From Dermanyssus gallinae (lineage: Eukaryota > Arthropoda > Arachnida > Mesostigmata > Dermanyssidae): a stretch of 64,000 nt of DNA. Of this stretch, positions 9,851-21,649 are shown piece by piece. Positions within the stretch are counted from its first letter, which is position 1, and the number at the start of each line of letters is the position of its first letter. The translations under genes and the position numbers were made by a program. The notes under the pieces were generated by a model, which worked only from the letters and a program-made list of their open reading frames with translations, was not told where the DNA came from and did not search any database. The stretch spans positions 40,994 to 104,993 of the forward strand of contig QVRM01005469.1 of assembly GCA_003439945.1 (NCBI GenBank), written 5' to 3'.

Positions 9851-10608
9851 TTGCACTGAGACGTGGCGCTCGATTCCGGATTCGGTTAAGGCGCGGATGT
9901 CCAGTTTGCTTTCTTCGACTTCCTGAGGTTCTCGACCACTTGTCGTTGCGTGATAGTGAGAGGGAGTACGGAAAAGAGAGCACTGTCTTGCACAGCTTTA
10001 ACCGCAAGCATATCGTTAACCGCCTTACAGTGCTGTCCGAACAGAGGTACGGACAAGACATGGAGTTCAGACTCCGGGCGAGAGACGCGCACTTTTGCGG
10101 CCAATGCGGCCAACCGCTGCCACAAACTTATTTTTCTTGAACTTCATGCGTTCGTGATATCCCGCTTGCATCGACAAAAAATCGCCCAATTGCCCACTGG
10201 CAGCACTATATGCTTCTCCGCCTCTGCCACTATGCTATGGATGTTATTCCTCGAAGACGGGCGCAAGCCGTTGGACATCCTAGGGCAGCAGTGGCAGCAG
10301 GAGATGGAGAAAGGGTCGTCCGTAAGTTGTAGCCGTAGCGGCCAAATTCCATCGGTCAGTGTAAATATTTACGACTGTTTACGGCGAGGCTGGCGTGTTG
10401 CGCGTCGATGTTGCTGTCGCAGTAAGGGGACGACGGCGATTGATACACAGTCGCCGACCCTCGGCCCGCGAGTGCGGCCATGACGAGGGACGTGATGAGC
10501 GTCATCGATCAGAGGCCGATCGTGAGATCGAGAGAGGGACCGAACGTGAGATGAACGTGGAACGATGGAATTGCATAGTTCACTGCTCAGCTCGTCGAAC
10601 CACGCCAT
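9813..10608 (-). other. possible ORF1/linker region of the LINE
   Basis: Upstream of the endonuclease relic, on the same strand, are open frames of 82, 79 and 79 codons (9813-10061, 9886-10125 and 10369-10608). They are rich in Arg, Ser and Leu. No zinc knuckle is visible. GC is higher than in the surroundings. They may be the decayed 5' part of the LINE or unrelated sequence. The 177-codon plus-strand frame over 9950-10483 is probably their shadow. Confidence 0.3.
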
Positions 10609-10746
10609 CCACAGCCAATAATTACTAGCTGCCGTTTTTATGCACAGGCTGTATCAGCTGGAAGTAAGAGGGTAGCGGTGGTGTCTTCACGTCACGACAA
10701 CGCACCGCTTCGGCATGTATACGTTTTCGCTCGTATGCGATAGCTG

Positions 10747-10754
10747 TATAAATA
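10747..10754 (+). promoter_or_regulatory. TATA-box-like word
   Basis: TATAAATA follows a GC-richer stretch and precedes a short repetitive region. No initiator or gene downstream could be supported, so this is only a sequence match. Confidence 0.15.
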
Positions 10755-10806
10755 CGTGGAGTAAGGACAATAGTAGACTGTACTAGGAACAGATTTTGTA
10801 TTTCGT

Positions 10807-10871
10807 GATTGTTGGTGTTATAGTTAGTGAATGTTGGTGTTTAGTTAGTGAAGGTTGGTGTTTAGTTAGTG
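10807..10871. repeat. 21-23 bp minisatellite, three copies
   Basis: Three consecutive units contain GTTGGTGTT followed by TAGTTAGTG. The first is 23 bp, the second and third 21 bp. The repeats give an apparent CWCLVSE-type reading frame, but that frame lacks an ATG. Confidence 0.9.
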
Positions 10872-11070
10872 ATTGTTTAGAGGTGTCGTTGGTCCTCTGC
10901 TCTGCTTGTTATTCTTGCAATGCAAGTTGTCTTAATTCCAGCTGTACCCGCATACTATTCGAGTCAGCAGGCGTAGGCATCGAAATAGCAAAATCAAGCA
11001 TTGCCGACGTAGTTGTCGCCGCTAGTTGCGCATGGCCAGAACACAAGGACAAAGAGTGTTGTTGAACGTC

Positions 11071-11480
11071 TAGATATCTCAACATGTCCGGCCCTCGGTG
11101 CGTGGAAGATATACCTCACGGTGAGTTCCAAGCCCATAGCGGACGGACGATTGTCTAAAATTAAGAACAACCTCCTCACAAATGTTTTTCATTCTAGAAA
11201 CCTTGGCCACCTTTCGACAAAAGCCGAACTCCGATCTATGAGGTGAGGTCGCGAGGTCGCGAGCTTACTTGGCTGGCCAGAAACAAGTCAGATCAGTGGC
11301 CTAGTTACACATCGTCAACTGTGTGAATGAACTGCGCCGATGGCTAGCTGCCTAGATTTAAACTATTTTAAGGATGTTGTTTTTCATTCTAGACCATCCT
11401 TCGTCCCCTATGGGCTTGAAACGTATCGTTAGGCGGTATATCTTCAATGCACCCAGGGGCCGGACATGTTGAGATATCTA
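11071..11480. mobile_element. foldback (inverted-repeat) element
   Basis: The left arm, 11071-11176, is repeated in inverse orientation at 11370-11480. Outer ends are identical for about 23 bp (TAGATATCTCAACATGTCCG and on). GAAGATATACC, CAAGCCCATAG and GGACG are then shared inside, with scattered mismatches and small gaps. The roughly 195-bp centre has no long frame. No clear flanking duplication was seen. It may be a MITE or foldback transposon, or two inverted copies of a larger element's end. Confidence 0.75.
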
Positions 11481-11584
11481 GGGTTTCCCCCAGACAGCAT
11501 TCCTTGTGACAGCATGACCGCTGACTTTTAGCGGTATGGTTGATTATCTACTCTCAATAGGCATCGCTCAAAGAAAATTCGATC

Positions 11585-11675
11585 AACAACAGAGATCGAA
11601 CCGGCGACATCCCGGTAGCCATGACAACCATGACTAGCGCACTAGTCCCCTAGACCATCACGCCGCCGCCACTCA
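11585..11675 (-). mobile_element. tRNA-like sequence, probable SINE head
   Basis: On the minus strand, GGCGTGATGGTCTAGGGG (A-box-like) is followed about 45 bases later by CCGGTTCGATCTC (B-box GGTTCGA). The spacing suits an internal RNA polymerase III promoter. Acceptor-stem pairing is absent, so it is not a functional tRNA. It differs from SINE1 and SINE2 and lies about 100 bp from the foldback element. Confidence 0.55.
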
Positions 11676-11689
11676 TGGCTAGCTACCTA

Positions 11690-14600
11690 ATGTTGACATT
11701 TGCCATTTGATTGTCGCTGTCTGCTAACGTTCAAATGTCAACAATAAGCACTGCTCGCTACTGGACATCGTTGAACAGGCATCGCACGCCACTATCCGTG
11801 CGCGCATGTAAGATAGTGTGTCTGTTTGTGTGTCGGTTGGTGTATGTATGTATGTTCATGTACGTGTTCGTACTACCTTTCTAACTACTTGTTCGTTTCA
11901 CTCACAAGTAATCTATATTCTAACCTTAATTAACTAAGCCCGCCAAAGGAGCACCAACGACGACAACCAGTAGAAGGTCAATGTTATTTTGGCAGAAACG
12001 CCTTTACTAGACGGCCTCATGCAGACGTTGGGCGGTTGCGGGAAGCGGGGGGGCAGTGCAATCTTTATTGCATTGCCTAAACCCCACCTCGGTAAACACA
12101 CAGCACGCTTTAACTCGTCATAGACGTTATCATCAGCGTACATTATCAATTAAACTGATGTTTAATTATTGCTATCATCCACGTTTCCCTTACCTGAGAC
12201 CACGATGAGTATCTATAACCGGTTCCTATGTAACACTTGATGATGACCGTTGTTCGCCTGACCTAGCATTTAAACTTTAAAGATGCGGTGGCTGAATGCG
12301 TGGTGCCGTTTCCTACTTCTTGTTCCTCTTGTTTCATTAATGCATTATTGTGTATATATGGGTATTATTGTTAACTCAAGACTCGAGCGTATCGATTCAT
12401 AAACACGCTTTTCTAAGAAGTTGCTTTTTTTTAATTTTGCTATTTAATTTGTTTCGCAAGTGGCTTGCATTTACAAGATGTTTAGCATATTCACAATTAT
12501 CTAATCATTAAAACGACATCACACGATTCGACAAACGATTTCACAGTTCCCTGTGACCATAACATTAAGTAATAAATGATCATGCTCAATAATTCATTAT
12601 TAAAACGATGTCATTTTCTTTCGAGGCTACTTGACGTGTATCTCACTGGGCCAAGGAACCCCGATGTGTCTAAGCGTTCGTCGCCTGATACTTAGCGCAT
12701 TCCTATGCGCAGAACCGGCAGCTGCATTGGCCCCCTACCTAGTGAAATCTACAAGTAGAGCATACCAGTTAGTGGTAGTCGTGCATAATGTACACATGAC
12801 GACTGGTGCACGCCGTCATGTTGCATAGGTTCCATGAGTTCATGAGGTGCACATTTGCATGAGCAACCTTTTCTAGGGTTTCCGCCACTATGTCTTGTTA
12901 TTTCCGCAAAGATTGCTGGAAAAACTTTGCAAATGATAACTTTAGCCTGGCTCATATTGTTTCCACTGCTATACCACAGCCTATTAGGTAGAATATACAC
13001 TAATCGGCTTTGTGCCAAGCGCAGCAGAGAGAGAGAGCGAGAACCCGTTTCGTGTACACGTTCCGAGTTGTGCAAAATTTGACAGGAAGACATGTGCCCA
13101 GACCACTGTTACTAAATAAACTCAAAGAGTCGCACGGGGACAGCCTTCGAACATTTCTCGCCTTTGTGTACACGAACGCAATTGCTGCCCGGCACCTGTC
13201 CGCGGTGAGGTGTGAAAAGTCATTAGAGTGTAGCCTGAGACCTAAATATGAAAAGGATTTGCCCCAAACTTCAGCCCGATTGGCTTCTACATATAAGTTT
13301 ATCTGTCGCAGCTAGTCAACAATTTCGACGAGACTTAATCTATTTCATTTTTCGCAAATTCACTTAAAATCCTTCTCTCCCATTAGTTAAACTTTAGTGT
13401 CGCCGATAATACGTGGGATGGGCCCGAGGTCGCGATGTACAATCACTACGTATATGTAGTCTTGCTGCCCCACATGTCTACGTCAAGGCGAGTTCAGAGC
13501 GAAGAAACAGACACAGAACAGCACTCTAGGAATAGAACCGCCCACTCCAACTTGGCGAAACGAATCAACTAGTAGTTGGCGGGGGCTTTATCGAAGGTCT
13601 TTGCACAGTTGATGGAGATTGCATATACGTACGTGACCTTTGGTGAGGTGCTGTTCTAACGTGAGCGGTTGCTCGATCAGGGTAGCAGAATCGGAGCACG
13701 CTCATCCAGCAGAAGGGTAGTCAGGTGCTTATGGCCGTGCTGGTCGTCCATAGTGGCGCTTAATATTTATGTAGCAGCTTCTTGTAGAATGCTCTATGTA
13801 ATCTCAAAATCTTTCTACGCTCAGTAACTATCTGGGTGTCAATGTGTGGAGCCCTTGCTTGTTGCATGAGCTCCAGCAATTGCCGACGTTTTAGGTAGAA
13901 GGCCTAGTGAAACCAAGACCGTGACCGACTTCGCCGTTATCTTTGCTTAACCCTTGCAGCCCCAACGGCACTTACTCAATAACACTGTTGCGCTGGTCAG
14001 TATCGCCTCCTACTCTTTTTTTAGAATAAGAAGTTAGGAAATAAGAGGGTCATAGGCTAGTCAAGTATTAATAGGTTCAAGTGGAACATCGCATGTAGAT
14101 AAATAAAACATGTCATTACTATGTATTATGCAACCGTCGTAAAAGTTATTATTATAAACAATATTTCATTTATATTACAATTATACATCATTTAAACTTA
14201 TGCTTAGTCGTGATCGCTGAGCAAGTAAACTGTGAGCAGAAGATGTCATATATAGCAGGGCACAACCGTGGAATAAAGGCCCACATGGCGCTTAATACGT
14301 TTCTTAATTTCCATATGAATGTCACATTTTTTATGATGATGAGAGACTATAAATTCTTATCCTTTATGTAAATAAAGCGCGTATTCTATATAACCTTGAC
14401 GTTAACACAACTCAATGCTTTGCGGCACGTTCGTACCACCATGCCATGATAGCGACGCAGAACTGTGTGACTAAGAGTATAAGAGAGCATAAACCGAGCG
14501 CAGTCGTTTTTCCAAAAATAGTTCGAAATATCGAAAAATAACCTACATGCAATGGGATTACTTGCGGTGACCTATTTACAGACGAACTTTAGAAGTTGAC

Positions 14601-15335
14601 TTGCAGTCGCGATCGTCACTAGCATATCACAAACAAACGGGTGAGCTTTTGCCGAAACGTGGAGTAAACCAGCTAAAGTGGGAAAAAAGCACTTCGCTCA
14701 ATTACAGCCCAGACTCGGGATATATGAACGTTCGAGCTTAGAAAATACAGTGTTTGCCCCTGGACACCCTTGAGATATGTGCAGAAGAGTTATGAAAAGT
14801 GAATAAGTGCGGTCTGATTACCGGCAATGAATACCTACCCAACAATGGGCAATAAAATGATCATTGCTTGATATACTTTCTACGTGTAAATATATGATGA
14901 GAGCACTGAGGTGCTTTGTGGCCATTAAGTAATAGCGTTTATATTTTTTTACACAAATGCAATGCACCAAATCATTGTTAGCTAACATGACAATACAATG
15001 TGTATCGTTTACCGATAGCCTACTAAATGACCATGCTGAGCTTTCTGTAGATATCCAGTGGCTTAATTAATAATAAATCAAAATAGATATAGGAGGAGGA
15101 AGAAGGAGGGACAACAGGAATGACATGAGAAATTGAGCTATTTCGTACGTCAAACATGCCGTTGTTAATTAATCAAATGTCTGATCGCTGGGGCCCATGA
15201 GGAAATCAATTAATAGAAAAGTTCGTCAAGCATAGTGAACCGATGCTAAGCCAGAATAAAAGTGTATTTGCCATTGCCTTGGGCATGGCATTTTTTTCTT
15301 GGTCATTTCTGGAAACATTTCAGCCCAATTGTATT
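11690..15335. other. long stretch with no recognised feature
   Basis: About 3.6 kb, AT-rich toward the right. Open frames at 11934-12149, 12749-13093 and 13010-13315 overlap on opposite strands and match nothing I know. A GAGA run lies near 13026. I see no exon structure or repeat family here. Confidence 0.45.
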
Positions 15336-15337
15336 GA

Positions 15338-15458
15338 ACCACAACCCACCGTCGCACATTTGTATTTACGGTAGGGTCCGCCTATGAAGCAATTCGAAAA
15401 GCAGTCCCATGGTCCCACGCTAAATCTCGGCTGAGGATCAGCCCCAAAAGTTTAAATA
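15338..15458 (+). mobile_element. SINE1 copy, 5'-truncated
   Basis: Plus-orientation relative of the 19691-19882 copy. It shows CCACCGTCGCACATTTGTATTTA, GGTCCG.CTATGAAGCAAT, AAAAGCAGTCCCATGG, AATCTCGGCTGA and GATCAGCCCC, then an A-rich end. The tRNA head is mostly lost. Confidence 0.75.
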
Positions 15459-16234
15459 CATTTTAGGTCACTCAGTATGAATGTACTTCTGGCAATCTTG
15501 CAAAATAGCTATTTTTTTAAATTGGTTTTTTACAACACATGTACCTCTGCTACGTATACAGCTCGTAATTTCTTGACAAACTCACAAAATAGATGGTGAC
15601 TTTTAACCAATTGACTACTACTAAATGTGTTTGATATCAATTTAGAACTTATTAAATCATACTACATGTGAGGTAAATGCCTAACGGTAAATGCCTAAGT
15701 ACAATCAGACGGGTTCAGTGAAGCATAGCCTATGCGAATACTAGTATAAGAGCGACCTGTCGTTTATCAACGAGCTTCAAGAGTATGCTTAATATACGGT
15801 TACGTATATTAAGCAATATGTATGTATATTAAGCAATGTATATTCAGCTGATTAAGCCAAAACTCCTATGCACACATTGATCTACCTTCATAACCCAACT
15901 ATGCATGAGACCAACAAAAGAGGACCCTAATTCCTATTTATAAATATTGCAGTATCAAGCTGTGATCGAAAACTCTGCCAAACGTACATACTAGTATACT
16001 GTAGTAGCCCGGTGTTCTCCTACTGCATATTTTAGTTAGTCATGTATAAAAATACACCACTATATAGCCCAGGCACGACAAAAAGAGGCGGATCCGTTTT
16101 CTCGCATAGGTAATTATAAGGTGTCATGATGTTTCAACTCGAAGGCCCATCGCCTAGCAACATTGACAACTCCTACAGAGTTGGGCAACTCAAGCGCGTA
16201 ATTTTATTAAGATATGTCGCTTTGACATTAAAGC

Positions 16235-16237
<3 letters not shown>
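15459..16237. other. no recognised gene; one short hairpin
   Basis: AT-rich. It contains an exact 13-bp inverted repeat (15786-15798 and 15803-15815, arm TGCTTAATATACG, loop GTTA) and a near direct repeat of GTATATTAAGCAAT at about 15823-15837. Confidence 0.6.

Positions 16238-16265
<28 letters not shown>
16238..16265. repeat. (TA)n on the 5' side of SINE2
   Basis: TA tract of 28 bp immediately before the first base of the SINE2 copy. Confidence 0.9.
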
Positions 16266-16460
16266 CCGAGCAAGGTGGTTTAGTGGCAAAGCCTTTGCCT
16301 TGCAATCGGGAGGACTGGGTTCGAGACCCAGACCGGCCACTCTTAAATTGGTTTGCATGGTTTCCAATTTAGACAAGGTAAATGCCGGAGTGGAGTAAAC
16401 TTAGCCATGACATGAAAAATCCGTACAGGGGCAATTGCCTTACGTGAAATAAAAAAAAAA
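16266..16460 (+). mobile_element. SINE2 reference copy, tRNA-derived
   Basis: Begins CCGAGCAAGGTGGTTTAGTG, an A-box-like start, and carries CTGGGTTCGAGACCCAG, a B-box inside a well-paired T arm. The part GCC..GCAATCGGGAGG resembles the anticodon-arm region of animal tRNA-Gly, which suggests its origin. A tRNA-unrelated body follows, with GGTTTGCATGG, TTTAGACAAGGTAAATGCC, CATGACATGAAAAATCC and CAATTGCC. The element ends in an A10 run at about 16451 and is then joined to (TA)n. Both sides are (TA)n, so the target was probably a TA tract. The RNA would be made by polymerase III. Confidence 0.88.
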
Positions 16461-16482
16461 TATATATATACATATATATATA
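16461..16482. repeat. (TA)n on the 3' side of SINE2
   Basis: TA tract with one CA interruption directly after the A-run of the SINE. Confidence 0.9.
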
Positions 16483-16489
16483 ACTCTTG

Positions 16490-18035
16490 TTCTTTGTTGT
16501 TTTTTATGCACAAATTGCATTGCTGTATCTTGCTCGCGTCTGAGACAATGGCTCATGGCCTGCATGGCTAAATCAGTGTTCTTTGAATGTTGCCGCTTAG
16601 CCCCGCTCGCTTATGATGCGATAACCCTTAGTATATGTTGCTGTGGCTAATCAAACAACAAGATAAGAGGAGTCAATATGTTATGTAAATCGGGCGCAAG
16701 GCTACATCGTGCAAATAAAAATAAACTACTAAGCGAACTAACATTATGTTTTTGTATACTGCTTATGTGCAGATCGCTGCTGCTAGTTTTTGCTATTCCC
16801 GTTTTTATGATTGGTAATATTACTATTTTCTACTTATCCCTTCGAAGACGCGGAAGCGGCCATCGATCTCGTACGAAGGTGATGTGCAAAGGTAAGGGTT
16901 CGTACTGCTCTTGTATTGGACGCATGAAGAGGGGCTGGCTTGCCCACGTGAACCCCAATGCCGTGACCGTGTGCACTGTAAGGATGAAGAGCGAGCAATG
17001 GCGAGACTACGCCTCCGGAGACATAAACAAGCCGTTCAGTTGAACAGAGACGGGGCAATAAGACAAAACACAAAAATAATACTACTTTAATATTAGTCTT
17101 CTAGGTTTACAGCTGTAGGGTTCGAGCGTATTGTATTGGTTTTAATACAATAGTCAGCATATATTCTAAACCCAAGGAAGCAACGATACAACATACGGCA
17201 TTGCTTCACAACTGCGAGAGGCAAAACTCGTCTCAACTACTTGCCATCATGTTGGCTATCCGCCACTGCTTCCGTTCTACATTTTGGGCCACGAATATAT
17301 CTTGCCGTTTCTCCGCTGGTAAGTGTGTCTCTATCGCTTTGTGCAGAAAGTGACGGTTGTTCTCAATATCGTGTATTAAAGCTTCTTGCCCTATCAGCAT
17401 GCTCTGCTCTCATGTTGACAGGGCTACTACGATTAGATAGGAAAAATTAAGATTACTATTATTGTTAAATGTTAAACAATGCTACAACTGTGAGGTGTGA
17501 ACGTGTTAACGCAATGCTTTAAAGACTTACGTTACTCCATGGAGCCTACAAAATATGCCGCGTTCCACCTGCAAACGGCCAATGACAACGCTTAATTTAA
17601 GAATTGGCCCTCTCTTCGATAGCTCGTGACCACCTGAATTCGTTAACTTAGCTCGTTGAGGAATGCTTAGGTTCCTCTGCTAATTAGTCTTAGTGTTGCT
17701 AAGGTAATAGCACATAAATATATATTGCTTCCAGTGCAGCGTATTTTTTCCGTCGTCTGGCCTCCGCGTGCTTCGCTACCGACCCCGGCTCAACTGTAAA
17801 CCAAAACAAAACACCATATTGAAAGGTTAGAACTAATTGAAACTAAACATTAGAAAACTATATCGCTAGGCTGTAGGCACATTAGGTTACGTGGGCATGC
17901 TACGCCGTACATTTTTAGAATATTAAAAATTAATTTTGGCTATGCTAATATGCGTTAACGATTCAGTTTTAAAAGTTGCATATCGCTAGCTTTGCAGCTA
18001 ATGTAGCTCAGCTGGCGGTAGATGAGCGAACGCGT
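16490..18035. other. no recognised gene
   Basis: Includes a 121-codon plus-strand open frame (16678-17043) whose N-terminal half is hydrophobic (FCILLMCRSLLLVFAIPVF) and C-terminal half basic and Cys-rich. It resembles nothing I know. A tRNA A-box-like word, TAGCTCAGCTGG, occurs at 18003 without a matching B-box of its own. Confidence 0.35.
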
Positions 18036-18047
18036 CGACAAATCGTG

Positions 18048-18228
18048 CCTTTTTTCGTGTCGGGCTGACTCTCAGTTAATACTTAACGTCTACGGAATTT
18101 CTTTTGCATTGCTTCAAACAACGGACCCTATAAATACAAATGTGCTACGGCGGGGATTGAGCCCGTGCACCTGTGTGTCTCCTCCGGTCGCAAGGCGCAC
18201 GAGAATGCACAACGTCACCAGGTTCGAC
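18048..18228 (-). mobile_element. SINE1 copy, near full length
   Basis: Matches the reference SINE1 across head and body: GGGCTGACTCTCAG, AACGTCTACGGAA, GCATTGCTTCA, ACGGACCCTATAAATAC, GAGCCCGTGCACCTGTG, TCTCCTCCGGTCGC and CGTCACCAGG. Possible target duplication CGACAAATCGTG (18036-18047) and CGACGAATAGCG (18229-18240), 9 of 12 identical. Confidence 0.85.
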
Positions 18229-18240
18229 CGACGAATAGCG

Positions 18241-19676
18241 CTAGCTAACGTTTCTAACGTCTGACGTGTAATGATTCATATTCTACAAAGCATAGGCTAT
18301 GTCGCAAACTCCACTTTATCGAAGACTATCTGTGCACACCAGTAAAAGTAGTTGATGTAGTATTAAAGAATGATTCCAGCTTCTCGGCTCTTCCTGAGGC
18401 CATTTAAGAGTGAGAGGTTTTTATTGGGTATTATGCTAACAACATCGGAATCGAGTTCCACACTACCCGCTTCTGGTGTGCGTAAAAGCAGTTTTCCCTT
18501 TCACCAACAACAAAAAAGTAAAAGTAGTGATTCGTTTACTATTCTTACCCAACGGCGGTACTCGGGGAAGCGACCAGCCACTATCGGTCATCGCATTGGT
18601 GAACCTCTATAACGCGTAAATGATCGTTCCGGGAGAAAGCCTTTATATTCGTCAGTTAGTTTGCCTATGTGTGACGCTTTCCTGCTAGTTTATATGGTCG
18701 AACGCACAAGTAGCGCGGACATTTTATTACTATCGGGGCCGTATTTTCGAGCGAGGACCGGTGACCTCGTGACCTGGTGGTATTTTCGATCGCGGCAATT
18801 AACGTTTCGCCGTATCGACGAACCGCCCTACCGACATCATCTGCAGTCGCGCGGAGCGGACGCAAAGGGGAAGCTTTTTTCTTCTCGTCAGCCTTGGCCT
18901 TAGGGACAGATATCGAGACATCGAGAGAAAGTCGAAGGCAAACGGATAGAACAAGAGCTGGTGAACAAAGGGAACCTGCATAATTTATTTGAAGTGAGCG
19001 GGGAACGGAAGAGGAAAATTCAGTATGCTTATGGCGAACTTCCCCATATCATATCGCCGTCTTCTTTGTGGTGAGCGATGCAGATCTTTCTGCAGGGCAC
19101 GGTTTGCTGACGGCCATGGGGGTGATGGCAGGACCGGCCTTACCAGTCCTCCTTTAAGATAGAAAAAATACGCATACTTCCACTGAATCCAGCATAGTAG
19201 TCTCCGATAGCAGCAAAGCTCTTACAGTCAAACACACACACAAACACCCATCTATACGCAAACAAGCCATCAGGTCAGTGCTCGCACGCTTGAATTACCG
19301 TCGTCCCTTCTTACGTGCTTGCACTCAGCGCTTTCCGTGTTGTTTGCACAAAAGGTTAGTTGAACGTAGGAGAAAGGTCAAAGTGCCTGTATGCAAAGCT
19401 AACTCCGGCCTGCACGAACGGAACAGGGAACAAAAGGACAAAAACCAATTAGCACACGATCTGTAATGCCTTTGAGACGATACAGTTGTAGATGGCGTGC
19501 CCAAACGCTTTTGCAATTCTAAGTATTTATTGCAGTTTTTGTAGGCGAGCGAGGTGCGACAAAGAATGTTTGCCTCAAGAGATAAGCAGAGGGTGAGAAC
19601 CTCTTTAACTTGACGACACAATCACCCGTCATCAACCTTGTTTAGGAACAACTCGGTACGCAGACGCAGTAATTCT
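18241..19676. other. no recognised feature
   Basis: Several 60-98 codon frames on both strands, none of a known family and none with splice-site support that I could trust. Confidence 0.4.
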
Positions 19677-19690
19677 CTGGCGACGAGCTT

Positions 19691-19882
19691 GAAAAAATCC
19701 TTTCGGGGCTGACTCTCAGCCAAGATTTAACGTCCATGGTACTGCTTTTCGCATTGCTTCATAGACGGACTACCCCCAGAAATACAAATCGGTGCAACGG
19801 TGGGGCTCGAACCCGCGCACCTGCTATGTGTCTCCTCCGGTCGCGAGGCGCAGACGCATGCCACCACGCCACCGGGCGCGAC
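19691..19882 (-). mobile_element. SINE1 reference copy, full length
   Basis: About 192 bp. Read on the minus strand it begins with GGTGGCGTGGTGGCATGCG (A-box-like) and then has GCGCGGGTTCGAGCCCC (B-box GGTTCGAGCC), so the head is tRNA-derived. The body contains CCGTTGCACCGATTTGTATT, TCCGTCTATGAAGCAATGCG, AAAAGCAGT, TTAAATCTTGGCTGAGAGTC and AGCCCCGAAAGGATTTTTTC, where the A-rich tail starts. It is flanked by CTGGCGACGAGCTT (19677-19690) and CTGGCGACGACCTT (19883-19896), a 14-bp duplication with one mismatch. This proves insertion by retrotransposition and fixes both ends. It would be transcribed by RNA polymerase III and moved with a LINE's enzyme. Confidence 0.93.
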
Positions 19883-19896
19883 CTGGCGACGACCTT

Positions 19897-21560
19897 AAAT
19901 ACATGTAACTTGACACAGGTCAACGGGGAAGGATTTAATTGTTCAGCGACAAAGCATTACACAAAGCACGACGCAATACCATGCCAGCTACTGTGTTGTC
20001 CTAATTAGAGTGGAAGCACGGATCCGCAGGCGGTTGACTCCGCCCGAAAGCCTGTATTTGCATGCAAATTATCACAGCTACAATAGAACCACAATCTGTC
20101 CACTTGGGTCGTCGTGGCCTGGTGGCAGTGACATCGACCATCTGCCCTCTTGACATTTTTCTCCCCATTTTGGCCATTATACGTTTGATAGGCGTCTGCA
20201 TACGATACTACGGGATGCTGGTACAGGTCTCAAAATCAGGCACAGGATGCAGCTGATTTATAGTCGTCTTGTATATTGCTACATTTTCCCCGTTTAAGAA
20301 CAACTGGGCATCAGCCACGGCGTGTGCCCTCACTCGGGACCGTAGCGGCAGTTTTCTAGCAGTACACTGAGCATGCGTATTTGTCATAAAGTTAAAGTTA
20401 AACTGGGTACTTACGATGTAATGTTGCTATGGTCGGAAGAAGTATGGTGTTTAAGCTTGGGCGGACTCGGCAATTGCCTCCTCTAAAAATAAATCTTTAG
20501 TTTTAAAACCGCTTAACTTAAAACGGATTTTTCAGCCAATGGCTTAAATATCTAACTCGGGTGCGTACACATGATTATGGTATCGGTAGCAAGGTGATAA
20601 TCAACTTTCCAAGATGTAGCATTCACCACAGCTTGGTAGACATGAAATATAGCGCGATCAGCTGCCATGTGGTCCGTATGATGGAAAATTTGTGTTTTTC
20701 AAAATCTACACTTTAAGATGTATTTTGACGCATACAATTCACTTGAGAATAGAGACAAGATGTTTGGTACAGAAAAAAAGCACGGACATGTGGCTTATAT
20801 TGCATATATGCAAGCGGTCTGATGCGTGCTGTTATTGCACTAACCACTTAAATAAGTTGTGGGTGATGCCAACGAGCGTATGCCGACTTGCACATAGAGG
20901 TAAAATTATCGTGCTGATGTTTTGTTCTGAGTTTTGCCATTGGGAGTCATTGAATTATTGTGCACCAGGTTTTCCGTTTTCCCCCATCCCACAGACTCCT
21001 CCAGAAAAGATGTTAAAGACACGACTGTATGAATTTGTATGTCTAAAATTAAACCAACAGTTTTATAGCCAGAGACACACAAACAGAGATTAACGAGCTT
21101 AGCCACTCAACATTCGAAGGTCAAGTGGATTTATATATTAAAATATTCGTTTAGCTCTGTCGTGCAATCAAACTGTGTGTTTGAAACTATAGATGCAAGT
21201 TTTTCTTCCGGCCCGAGGCCACGTAGAAACGTACCGACATGAGTCGTGATATCGGATAGAGTCCCAATGATCCTAGAATCAATGAAAGCATGAACTTTGG
21301 CAAGCCTGGCTCGTCGGCTTGCTCTGTTCATTCACGTCGACATGTTTGTTTCAATCATCTCAGCCGGGGGGGGTTGTTGAACTTTTCGTGGCAAAGATTC
21401 GGCCCTCTGATCTCTACGGACGGATGAGTGGGCAGCGCTCAACGTAGGCGCCACCCCAACATTCAGGCCAAGGTTACGCCTGCGCATGTCAGGCTAGGAG
21501 GTGCCCATGGCTCTTACTTAAAGCCAAGACAAACACCGAGCTATGTGTGCACGACGATTA
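19897..21560. other. no recognised feature
   Basis: AT-rich stretch. A 133-codon plus-strand frame at 20692-21093 matches nothing known. Its minus-strand counterpart (20906-21106) shows no better sense. Confidence 0.4.
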
Positions 21561-21569
21561 AACCGTCTA

Positions 21570-21642
21570 TAAGGCAAGGCAAAAAGCAGTCCCGTGGACG
21601 TTAATCGTAGCTGAGGGTCAGCTCGAAAAGTTTAAAGGTTCG
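21570..21642 (+). mobile_element. SINE1 fragment (3' part)
   Basis: Plus-oriented words GGCAAAAAGCAGTCCCGTGG, ACGTTAATC.TAGCTGAGGGT and CAGCTCGAAAAGTTT match the reference SINE1 3' half. The head is absent. Confidence 0.7.
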
Positions 21643-21649
21643 TTACTGC

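Larger units (their letters stand above)
7661..10140 (-). mobile_element. decayed APE-type non-LTR retrotransposon (LINE)
   Basis: Read from about 10140 down to 7661, this contains the usual LINE order. An AP-endonuclease relic comes first: VALRGSSLRLIAAYARP, then LIVAGGFIAR near 9450, where the family has GDFNA. RT motif A is FVDFKAAFDSAPRDR (Asp codon at 8555-8557) and motif C is YADD (8313-8324). A C-terminal stretch, NLDQLNQIKAAFLKRTLGLH, is followed by MRNRLVYPLADTPLF. Reading it needs several frame changes and stops, and a (TA)n array interrupts it at 8091, so it is dead. A short 3' UTR of about 100 bp precedes the (TA)n at 7625. The C-terminal block is shared with the fragments at 36160 and 57115, which indicates one related group. 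A Jockey-like placement is possible but unproven. Confidence 0.82.

Noticed and set aside
9950..10483. 177-codon plus-strand open frame
   Set aside because: It lies opposite the decayed LINE 5' region, has no family likeness, and looks like a shadow frame.
10796..11065. 89-codon plus-strand frame beside the TATA-like word
   Set aside because: It starts with TTG, not ATG, and its first third is the translated minisatellite.
16849..16897. Possible short exon: pyrimidine-rich stretch ending in CGAAG, then a good 5' splice-like AAAGGTAAGG
   Set aside because: The exon would be about 43 bp with no recognisable coding neighbour; such matches are frequent by chance.
18003..18030. tRNA-like A-box TAGCTCAGCTGG before the SINE1 at 18048
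   Set aside because: The only B-box-like word downstream (GGTTCGACC at 18221) belongs to the boundary of the SINE1 copy, and no cloverleaf can be formed.
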